A program made the position numbers and the translations under genes. A model generated the notes under the pieces. The model was not told the origin of the DNA, searched no databases, and saw nothing but the letters and a program-made list of their open reading frames with translations. From assembly GCF_030285625.1 (NCBI RefSeq), contig NZ_CP127294.1, forward strand, positions 3,482,001 through 3,546,000: a stretch of 64,000 nt of DNA, read 5' to 3'. Position 1 is the stretch's first letter, and every line of letters starts with the position of its first letter. Below are positions 8,332-15,815 of the stretch, one piece after another. Origin of the DNA: Amycolatopsis sp. 2-15. Its GTDB lineage: Bacteria; Actinomycetota; Actinomycetes; Mycobacteriales; Pseudonocardiaceae.

Positions 8332-8402
8332 AGGGCACCCCGAGGCTTCGATCCGGATCCCAGCACCGGATCGCCCCGGCCGGTGAATGAGCCGGCCACG
8401 AC

Positions 8403-9617
8403 TCAGACCCCGGTCTCGGCCGCGACCGCGTGCCGCACCCGGGTCCACGAGAAGGCGGTGGGGATGGCCAGCGCCACGCCGAGCACACCGGCGAGCGCGA
8501 TGGCGGTGACCGCGGACCCGGTCACCTGGGCGACCACCCCACCCAGCGCGACCCCGACTCCCTGCGCGACCCGCAGCCCGGTGCGGTAGAGCCCGCCGGC
8601 GCCGCCGCGAAGCTCATTCGGCACCCAGGTGGCGAACGTCGCGGTGACCGTGATGATGTACGCGCCCATCGCACCCGCCAGTGCGAGGAGCACGAGAGCC
8701 AGCACCAGGTTCGGCTGGAGCAGGAACAGGGCGAGCAGGGCCAGCGACGTCGTCGCGAAGATGCCTAGCAGGCGCAGCCTGACCTGGGCGGACGCGAACT
8801 TCGAGAGCAAGTAGGCACCAGCCACGAACCCCAGCGGGTCGGCAGCCAGCAGCCAGCCCACGGCCGCGGACGACGCGCCGAGCTGCTGCGCCAGCGGAGC
8901 CGCGAGCCCTTCGGGGACCACCGCGAGCCCGACCAGCCACGACAGCGCGATCAGCACCCGCAGTCTGCGCTGCCCGAACACATACCGCGTGGCCCCGAAC
9001 CACGTCGACTGCTCGCCACCCGCGGCCGGGCGATCGTGCACCCACACGCGCACGATGACCGAGGCGACAGCAAAGCTCACGGCGTCGATCGCGAGCGCCC
9101 ACGACACACCCACGAACGTCACGAGCAGCCCGCCGCCCGCGAGCCCCAGCAGCATCACCGTGTTGGTGGTGATCCCGCGCAGGTCCTGGCTGCGCAGGTA
9201 GATCTCGTCGTCGGTGAACACTTCGCGCGTGATGGCGTTCTGCGCCGCGTTGGCGGGTGACGCGGCCAGCTGCACGGCCACGAGCAAGCTGCACAGCACG
9301 ACGAGTGGCATGCCCGGCAGGCTCATGAGCCCCACGAGTACCGCCTGCACCGCGGCGCTCGCGCTCAGCACCGCGCGCCGCGGGTAGCGGTCGGCGAGGA
9401 AGGACAGCCCGAGCCCGCCCGCCAGCGCGGGGAGGAATGTGAGGGCGTAGACGACGGCGGCCCAGAGGGCTGAGCCGGTGCGGTTGTAGACGAGGATGGC
9501 GAGCGCCACCTTCGCCAGCTGGTCGCCCGCGCTCGAGATGGCCTCGGCCGCCCACAGAACGCGGTATTCGACGTTCCGCAGTGGCGCCGTCAGCCGTGGC
9601 GTGGCGTGGGTCGTCAC
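8403..9617 (-). CDS. MFS transporter, probable drug/metabolite exporter
   Basis: A 404-residue membrane protein of the MFS_3 (enterobactin-exporter/macrolide-efflux) type with about 12 helices. The loop FLADRYPRRAVLSASA after helix 2 matches the MFS A-motif region. I chose the GTG at 9617 (VTTHATPRLTAPL), which has a GGAGGGGGAAG ribosome site upstream; the frame stays open to 9728 but the extra 37 residues are low-complexity and poorly placed. It likely exports a small hydrophobic compound by proton antiport. No regulator adjoins it. The 382 bases between it and the divergent SDR contain an inverted repeat CTGTGAC/GTCACAG (9678-9684, 9700-9706) but no gene. Confidence 0.85.
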   Translation of the reverse strand: MTTHATPRLTAPLRNVEYRVLWAAEAISSAGDQLAKVALAILVYNRTGSALWAAVVYALTFLPALAGGLGLSFLADRYPRRAVLSASAAVQAVLVGLMSLPGMPLVVLCSLLVAVQLAASPANAAQNAITREVFTDDEIYLRSQDLRGITTNTVMLLGLAGGGLLVTFVGVSWALAIDAVSFAVASVIVRVWVHDRPAAGGEQSTWFGATRYVFGQRRLRVLIALSWLVGLAVVPEGLAAPLAQQLGASSAAVGWLLAADPLGFVAGAYLLSKFASAQVRLRLLGIFATTSLALLALFLLQPNLVLALVLLALAGAMGAYIITVTATFATWVPNELRGGAGGLYRTGLRVAQGVGVALGGVVAQVTGSAVTAIALAGVLGVALAIPTAFSWTRVRHAVAAETGV

Positions 9618-9999
9618 AGGGTGACCACTTCCCCCTCCCCGATCGGGTGAACGTGTCCGGTGGGCATTCTGCCTGGGCTGTGACGGCGACCCAGAGGGAG
9701 TCACAGTTCCCGGACAACGGGACAACAATCAGTATGCCGTCGATTACGCGCGGGCGAACAGAGTATCCGAACGTTCTCCCCGGTTGGGCCGTTCAGGGGG
9801 CGGTGGCCGGGACCCACTCGGGGTCGGTGCTGACCAGTCCGGAGGTACCGGAGGGCTGATCGACCTTCACTCGCTCGGCGCAGCACGGCCACCGTTCGTC
9901 GCGATCGCCCTGTTTGGTGCGCCGAATGGCCCAACACTGGAAAAGAGCCCGGTGGAGCGATCCCTCGCCCCGCCGGCGCCGGGCAGTGGGGAGAAGGTT

Positions 10000-10893
10000 A
10001 TGGACAGGCTGATGCAGGACAAGGCCGTGGTCGTCACCGGCGCCGGCCGGGGACTCGGCGAGGCGTTCGCCGTGCAAGTGGCCCGCGCGGGCGGGGCCGT
10101 GGTGGTCAACGACGTCGAAGCCGGCCTCGCCGAGCGCACGGCGGAGAACATCCGGCAGCACGGCGGCCGGGCCGTCGCGAGTGGACACAGCGTGGCCGAC
10201 CCGGCGCAGGCCCAGGCCATCGTGGACCTGTGCGTGGGCGAGTTCGGCCGGATCGACGGCCTGGTCAACAACGCCGGGTTGAACTACGAGGCCCTGCCGT
10301 GGGACGACGACGTCGAGCAGGCCAGGGAGCTGGTCGAGGTCAACGTCCTGGGCGTGATGTACACGGGCCTGGCGGCGATCAAGGCGATGGTCGCCGGGGG
10401 GATCCACGGGTCCATCGTGAATATTTCCTCCGGCGCTTCGCTGGGGCAGCGCAAGCTCGGCGTGTACGCGGCTTCGAAGGGTGCGGTCGCTTCGCTCACG
10501 TATTCGTGGGCGCTGGACCTGGAGGAGCACGGAATCCGGGCGAACGCCGTGTGCCCGGTGGCGCACACGAGGATGGTGTGGAAGTCGGAGCGGGCGTTGA
10601 GGGCTTGCCCGCCGGAGCGGACGCCGTCCCGGATCGCGCCGGTGGTGCTGTTCCTGCTCGGGGACGGGTCGGCGGGGATCACCGGGCAGATGATCCGGTG
10701 CAACGGGCCGCAGCTGCATGTGATGGGGCAGCCGTTCCTGAAGCAGCCGATTCTGGAGCGGCAGGCGTGGGACGCGGAGACGGTGCAGAACGCCTTTGAC
10801 GAGGTGTTCTCGGCGCATCTGGAGAACTACGGCCTCGAAAAGCGGGTGCCGCCGCGGCTTCGCAAGTGGACGGACAGCAGCCGGATCGCCTGA
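10000..10893 (+). CDS. Short-chain dehydrogenase/reductase with long C-terminal tail
   Basis: A 297-residue classical SDR: cofactor motif VVVTGAGRGLGEAF near residue 10, NNAG, then Ser...YAASK as catalytic residues. The acidic residue after the second beta strand (VVNDVE) favours NAD(H). The C-terminus runs about 50 residues beyond a typical 250-residue SDR. ATG at 10000 is chosen because GGGAGAAGG lies just before it; upstream sequence in the same frame has no good start. Substrate unknown. It is convergent with the acyl-CoA ligase, 46 bases apart, which may point to lipid metabolism but does not prove it. Confidence 0.85.
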   Translation: MDRLMQDKAVVVTGAGRGLGEAFAVQVARAGGAVVVNDVEAGLAERTAENIRQHGGRAVASGHSVADPAQAQAIVDLCVGEFGRIDGLVNNAGLNYEALPWDDDVEQARELVEVNVLGVMYTGLAAIKAMVAGGIHGSIVNISSGASLGQRKLGVYAASKGAVASLTYSWALDLEEHGIRANAVCPVAHTRMVWKSERALRACPPERTPSRIAPVVLFLLGDGSAGITGQMIRCNGPQLHVMGQPFLKQPILERQAWDAETVQNAFDEVFSAHLENYGLEKRVPPRLRKWTDSSRIA

Positions 10894-10939
10894 CGGCCCA
10901 ACCCGGGCGGTGTTCATCGGAACCGCCCGGGGCCGGTGA

Positions 10940-12787
10940 TCAGGACGCCGGGGTGGCGGCCGGGTACAGGTCCTTGATCGCGGCGTCGTAGCGCTCGTTG
11001 ATCACGCGGCGCTTGAGCTTCAGCGTGGGCGTCAGCTCGCCGGTTTCCGGGGTCCACGCCTGCGTGATCAGGTGGTAGCGCTTGATCTGCTCGATGCGCG
11101 CCAGGCGGCTGTTGGCGGATTCCACCGCGAGTTCGATCTCGGCGAGCACCTGTTCGTGGGCGGCCAGCTCGTCGATGCCGGACGCCTCGATGCCGTGGCC
11201 CGCGGCCCAGCCGGGGGCGATCTCGTCGTCGAGGACGATGAGGGCGGTGATGTAGGGGCGGTCGTCGCCGATGGCGACGGCCTGGCCGATGAGCGGGTGT
11301 TCCTTGAGCAGGCCCTCGATGCGGGTGGGGGCGACGTTCTTGCCGCTCGAGGTGATGATCAGTTCCTTCTTGCGGTCGGTGATCCGCACGAAACCGTCTT
11401 CGTCGATGGTGCCGATGTCGCCGGTGGCGTACCAGCCGTCGGCGTCGGTCGCGTCGGCGATGGAGCCGTCCTCCTGCAGGTAGCCCAGGAACACGATGGG
11501 GCCGCGCACGAGCAGCTCGCCGTCTTCGGCCACCTTCACCTCGACGCCCTCGAGCGGCTTGCCGACGGTGCCGGCGCGGAAGCCGCCGGCGCTGTTCGAC
11601 GTGGCCGCGCCGGTCGTCTCGGACAGACCCCAGACCTCCTGGATCTCCACGCCCAGGCCGGCGATGAAGTACAGGACCTCCACCGGCAGGGCCGCGGCGC
11701 CGCTTGAGGCGACGAGCACCTTGTCCAGACCGAGCAGTGTGCGCACAGGGGCGAGAACCGCCTCATCCGTCTTCGCGATGCGCTCGGCGAGCTCGGCCGG
11801 TACCTCCTTGCCGTCGGAGCGCAGCTTGTAGCCCTCCTGCAGCAGGGCGTTGGCCGAGAGCAGCGCCTCGCGCCGGTCCTCGGGCACGCCGCCGAGCATG
11901 TTCTTCATGCCCGCCACCATCTTCTCCCACACACGCGGCACGCCGAAGAAGCTCTCCGGGTGCACCCGCCCGAGCGCGGCGACGACACCGGCGGCGTCGG
12001 CGACGGTGTGCACGTGGCCGGCCCACAGCAGCGGCATGTAGATCGACAGCTCACGCTCGGCGATGTGCGCCAGCGGCAGGTAGGCGATGTTCTTCGCGTG
12101 CATCGGCGCGTCGTGCAGCCCCTGCACCGCGAGTCCTTCGTGGACGGCGTTGCGATGGGACAGCACGACACCCTTGGGGTCGCCGGTGGTGCCGGAGGTG
12201 TAGATCATCGCGAGCGGGTCGTCCGGCTGGATGGCCTGCCACACGGCTTCGAACGCGGCGGGGTCCTCGGCGAGCGCCGCGCGTCCGGCCTCTCGCACTT
12301 CGGCGAACGAAACGAACCGTTCGTCGCCGGCCGGGATCGTGGCCGCGTCCATCACGACGACGTGTCGTAGTGCGGGCAGATCATCGAGCACCGGCAGCCA
12401 GCGCTCGAGCTCACCAGCGCCGCCGAGGACGACGACGGGCGCGGCGCTGTGGCGGGCGACGTAGCGGATCTGGTCCGGGCTCAGCGTCGCGTAGGCCGTG
12501 CACGGGATCGCGGCCAGGTGCACGGCGGCGAGGTCGGCGACCAGGTGGTCGGGACTGCTCGCGGCCATGATCAGCATGCGGTCGCGCTTGCCGAGGCCGA
12601 GTCCGGCCAGGCCGCGCGAGAACTCGGCGATCGCGGTGCGGAAGTCGCTCCAGCTCAGCGTCGGGTGACCCTCGATGTCGAGCGAGGTGACGGCGGGGTG
12701 CTCGCCGTACTCGGTGGCGTTGCGGTGCAGCAGGCGGGGGATCGTCTGACCCTCGGCCTGTGCGGCTGCGGACTGCGGGGTGGTCAA
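10940..12787 (-). CDS. Long-chain fatty acid--CoA ligase (FadD15-like)
   Basis: A 615-residue ANL-superfamily enzyme that activates fatty acids to acyl-CoA through an acyl-adenylate. The P-loop MIYTSGTTGDPKG, the YLPLAHIAER segment, the GLSET motif and the YATGDIG/ITDRKKELIITSSGKN hinge are all present. Its length and the LPLAHIAE segment match the long-chain ligases of the AMP-binding FAA1/FadD15 group rather than the ~500-residue short ligases. I chose TTG at 12787 (then TTPQSAAAQ), spaced well from GGAGGAGGG; the frame remains open to 12919 with no ribosome site. Confidence 0.9.
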   Translation of the reverse strand: MTTPQSAAAQAEGQTIPRLLHRNATEYGEHPAVTSLDIEGHPTLSWSDFRTAIAEFSRGLAGLGLGKRDRMLIMAASSPDHLVADLAAVHLAAIPCTAYATLSPDQIRYVARHSAAPVVVLGGAGELERWLPVLDDLPALRHVVVMDAATIPAGDERFVSFAEVREAGRAALAEDPAAFEAVWQAIQPDDPLAMIYTSGTTGDPKGVVLSHRNAVHEGLAVQGLHDAPMHAKNIAYLPLAHIAERELSIYMPLLWAGHVHTVADAAGVVAALGRVHPESFFGVPRVWEKMVAGMKNMLGGVPEDRREALLSANALLQEGYKLRSDGKEVPAELAERIAKTDEAVLAPVRTLLGLDKVLVASSGAAALPVEVLYFIAGLGVEIQEVWGLSETTGAATSNSAGGFRAGTVGKPLEGVEVKVAEDGELLVRGPIVFLGYLQEDGSIADATDADGWYATGDIGTIDEDGFVRITDRKKELIITSSGKNVAPTRIEGLLKEHPLIGQAVAIGDDRPYITALIVLDDEIAPGWAAGHGIEASGIDELAAHEQVLAEIELAVESANSRLARIEQIKRYHLITQAWTPETGELTPTLKLKRRVINERYDAAIKDLYPAATPAS

Positions 12788-12985
12788 CGCTGGCCCTCCT
12801 CCGGTGGTGCTGGTGACCGACCACTGTAGGGGCTCCCGGCCGGTGTGGATAGAGAATCGCGGCCACTGCGGGCCTGCGTGGGCCTGACCGTGAACTACGC
12901 AAAACGGTCGATTCCCCACCGGCCGAGGAAAAGATCCACTTCAGCGGATCCTGCTTGAATGGAAGCCCCCACCGAAGGAGAGCCT

Positions 12986-13651
12986 GTGCCCGCTCGAGAT
13001 CAGTCCGCTCGGGAACTGCTGGCCGCAATCCAGCGCGAGCTCGCACCGCGCGACGACGACAACCGGCTCGTGCCGCTCGTCGCGTCCGGCTCCGCGCCGC
13101 GGGCGGTGTTCGCCGCGATCGCCGCCGAGGAACGGTGGATCGTGCGCAGTGACTGGCGCAGCTTCCACGCGCTGGCCGCGCGCACCGACGAACCGCGGGC
13201 GCGCGAGTTCTTCGGCGGACTCGCGCCGGGGGAGCAGCTCGCGCTGGGAAAACTCGACGCGTTGGCGGCCGCCGCCGGAGACGACCCGGGGACCGAGCTG
13301 CCGCGCGCGGGCTGTCAGGCGTACCCCGCGTATTTCGCGTGGCTGGCGCTGAATGGCGAAGCGGCTGAAGTCGCTATCGCGATCTTCGCGAACTTCGCCG
13401 CGTGGGGCCGGTACTGCGCCGCCATCGCCGCAGGGATGCGTGAGCACTACGGATTCGACGACGACGCGTGCGCGTTCTTCGACTTCTTCGCCGCCGACGT
13501 CCCGGAAATTGAAGAGCAGGCGCTGGCCGCGATCCAGGCCGGGCTCGACGCCGGCCGGCTCGACTCGGACACCGCGCGCACCTACGCCCGGCTGTTCCAG
13601 AGCTACGAGCTGATGTTCTGGAACACCCTCGTCGACGAGTTCCCGGCATGA
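12986..13651 (+). CDS. TenA/PqqC-like (haem oxygenase-fold) protein
   Basis: A 221-residue all-helical protein with segments such as YPAYFAWLA, ANFAAWGRYCAAIAAGM and FFDFFA, which resemble the TenA/thiaminase-II and PqqC superfamily. GTG at 12986 is preferred over an ATG at 12959 because AAGGAG lies five bases before it. The stop overlaps the kynureninase start by four bases (ATGA), so the two are translationally coupled. In TenA enzymes a cysteine and acidic residues hydrolyse aminopyrimidines; I cannot map a complete active site here. A role next to kynureninase, in tryptophan or NAD-related metabolism, is inferred only from context. Confidence 0.6.
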   Translation: MPARDQSARELLAAIQRELAPRDDDNRLVPLVASGSAPRAVFAAIAAEERWIVRSDWRSFHALAARTDEPRAREFFGGLAPGEQLALGKLDALAAAAGDDPGTELPRAGCQAYPAYFAWLALNGEAAEVAIAIFANFAAWGRYCAAIAAGMREHYGFDDDACAFFDFFAADVPEIEEQALAAIQAGLDAGRLDSDTARTYARLFQSYELMFWNTLVDEFPA

Positions 13652-14814
13652 CCCTCGCCGAAGAAGCGGCCGCCCTCGACGCCGCCGACCCGCTGGCCGC
13701 CAAGCGCGCCGAGTTCGACCTCGACCCGGCCGTCGCGTACTTCGACGGCAATTCCCTCGGCGCCCCGCCGCGGCACGTCGCGCAGCGGCTCGCCGACGTG
13801 GTCCGCGAGCAGTGGGGCGGCCGGCTGATCCGCTCGTGGACCGACGGCTGGTGGGACGCGCCGGAGCGAGTCGGCGAGCGGATCGCGCCGCTCGTCGGCG
13901 CCGCGCCCGGGCAGGTCGTGGTCGCCGACTCGACGAGCGTCGACCTGTTCAAGGTGCTCGTCGCGGCCGTGCGCGCGAACCCGGGCCGCGGCGAGATCCT
14001 GCTCGACGCCGCGACCTTCCCGACCGACGGCTACGTCGCCACGCAGGTCGGGCGCCTCACCGGACACGCCGTGCGGCGCGTGCCGGTCGCCGAGCTGCCC
14101 GCCGCTTGCGGTGAGGAGACAGCCGCGGTGCTCGTGAACCACGTCGACTACGTGTCGGGCCGGCTGCACGACATGGGTGCGATCACCGCCGCCGTGCACG
14201 CGGCCGGCGCCGCCGTGGTCTGGGACCTCTGCCACAGCGTCGGCGCGATCGCGGTGCGGCTCGACGAGCACGAGGTCGACTACGCGGTGGGCTGCACCTA
14301 CAAGTTCCTCAACGGCGGCCCGGGCGCGCCCGCGTTCGTCTACGTCGCGAGCCGGTGGCAGGAGTCCTTCGACCAACCGCTCGCGGGCTGGGCCGGGCAC
14401 GCCGATCCGTTCGCGATGGAGGCCGGCTATCGCGCGGGCGCGGGGATTTCGCGGGCGCGCGCGGGTACTCCGGACATCCTGTCGCTGCTCGCGCTCGACG
14501 CCGCGCTGGACGTGTGGGACGACGTCGATCTCGCCGTGTTACGGGCGAAAGGCTTGGCACTGGGCGATTTCTTCCTGCATTGCCTCGACGAACTGCTGCC
14601 CGGCGCCGACGTCCCGACGCCGCGCGACCACGCCCGCGGCCACCAGATCTCGGTGCGCGTACCGGACGCGCAACGGACCATGGCGGCGTTGCACGAACGC
14701 GGCGTGCTCGGCGATTTCCGCCCACCCGACGTGCTGCGGTTCGGGCTCGCGCCGCTCTACACGCGATACGCGGAAGTGCTGCGCGCCGTCACGGCCTTGC
14801 GTGAGCTGAGCTGA
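13648..14814 (+). CDS. kynU: Kynureninase
   Basis: A PLP-dependent fold-type I hydrolase that cleaves L-kynurenine to anthranilate and alanine. The 388-residue length fits the family. Visible features are YFDGNSLGAPPR near the N-terminus, DSTSVDLFKVL at the phosphate site, WDLCHSVGA with the PLP-ring aspartate, and GCTYKFLNGGPGAPAF in which K219 is the expected Schiff-base lysine. No tryptophan or kynurenine 3-monooxygenase or formamidase gene lies nearby, so the pathway is not clustered here. It is coupled to the TenA-like gene and its transcript probably ends before the next gene, 216 bases on. Confidence 0.93.
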   Translation: MTLAEEAAALDAADPLAAKRAEFDLDPAVAYFDGNSLGAPPRHVAQRLADVVREQWGGRLIRSWTDGWWDAPERVGERIAPLVGAAPGQVVVADSTSVDLFKVLVAAVRANPGRGEILLDAATFPTDGYVATQVGRLTGHAVRRVPVAELPAACGEETAAVLVNHVDYVSGRLHDMGAITAAVHAAGAAVVWDLCHSVGAIAVRLDEHEVDYAVGCTYKFLNGGPGAPAFVYVASRWQESFDQPLAGWAGHADPFAMEAGYRAGAGISRARAGTPDILSLLALDAALDVWDDVDLAVLRAKGLALGDFFLHCLDELLPGADVPTPRDHARGHQISVRVPDAQRTMAALHERGVLGDFRPPDVLRFGLAPLYTRYAEVLRAVTALRELS

Positions 14815-15030
14815 ACGAAAAGGCGAACCGAATTCACGGAGAATCGTGGTTTCGCGGCTGAATGGCTGCACCAATAGCCCCTTCGGGTGAGCGACCGGGG
14901 CAGTTCCGCGTGGTTGCCCGCTATGATCGGACCTTGCTTTTCCGCTGGTGGGCGTACCGCGGACCGGCGCGATCCCGGGCACGTGCGGCAAGGGAAACGT
15001 CGGCGCGGTTGCCGGGCGAAGGGGGCGGCG

Positions 15031-15354
15031 ATGGCCGGCGCACGGGTTCGCGAGGTGTCACTTTCGTATGTCGGCACACTCCTGGTCGGGGTGATCATCG
15101 GAATTCTGCTCGCCGAATTCGGCGACCTGTTCGTGCGCTTCCCGGTGGAGTCCGTGCTCGTGCTGGTGCTGGTCTGCTCCGTGGTCGTGCTCGGCTGGGC
15201 GTGCCGGGAGATTCTGCACGATCTCGTCCGCCGCGGCCGGCGCGGCGGCGCGGCTCGCGAGGCAGGCCACGAAGACGACCTCGACTGGCCCGACGTGCCG
15301 CGCTTGGTCCTGCACCGCGACGGCGGCTCGCGTCCGAACGGCGTTCGGCGCTGA
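15031..15354 (+). CDS. Small two-helix membrane protein, unknown function
   Basis: A 107-residue protein with two membrane helices (about residues 10-27 and 37-57) and a charged, Arg-rich then acidic cytoplasmic tail. It matches no family I can name. The ATG at 15031 follows GAAGGGGGCGGCG; a longer in-frame start at 14887 is unlikely because the added residues are low-complexity. Downstream, TCACGGA/TCCGTGA (15460-15466, 15479-15485) could form a terminator. The 461 bases to the conservon start otherwise hold only its promoter region. Confidence 0.55.
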   Translation: MAGARVREVSLSYVGTLLVGVIIGILLAEFGDLFVRFPVESVLVLVLVCSVVVLGWACREILHDLVRRGRRGGAAREAGHEDDLDWPDVPRLVLHRDGGSRPNGVRR

Positions 15355-15637
15355 AAAGTGGTAATCGCGCCGATGCGGGCAGCGATTCCGCGGCCCGTGT
15401 AGTCCATTTCACGCCTTTTCGTTCTCGCGTGGAGCCAAGGGCCGCGCGTAGGGTGATCGTCACGGACCGTCCGCGCGTTCCGTGATCGACCTCACCGAAT
15501 GATTTCGGCTTCCTCACACGCCGTTCACCTCGCGAATAGCGCGCCGCAGGTCACGCTGGCACCGCCGTCCGGCCCATTCCTCCTGCGACGAAGCTCACCC
15601 ATCCCGTGGCGGATTTTCCAAAGCCCTGCTGGGAGTT

Positions 15638-15708
15638 GTGAGTGACTCACCAGAACGTGATCACGTTTCGCATCCGGACTTGACGTTGCTCTCCGGCCTG
15701 CCTAACGT
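15638..15708 (+). promoter_or_regulatory. Conservon promoter with two upstream palindromes
   Basis: TTGACG at 15680-15685 and TAACGT at 15703-15708 are separated by exactly 17 bases, a good housekeeping-sigma promoter. Just upstream are GTGAGTGACTCAC (15638-15650) and ACGTGATCACGT (15655-15666), both perfect palindromes and likely binding sites for one or two regulators. Confidence 0.65.
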
Positions 15709-15815
15709 CGTCGCGGGCGATGGACCACGGTGAGTTGATCCGGCTGGTCGGAACCGGGTGGGAAAACCCTGGGAGACCCGAATACCTTGTACTGCCGGAA
15801 GGAAAACGGACCACG

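Noticed and set aside
8010..8399. Reverse-strand Cys-rich peptide with CCQAS/CCRAP repeats
   Set aside because: It is the complement of the 15-bp array; it lacks a ribosome site and the forward strand has clear start signals.
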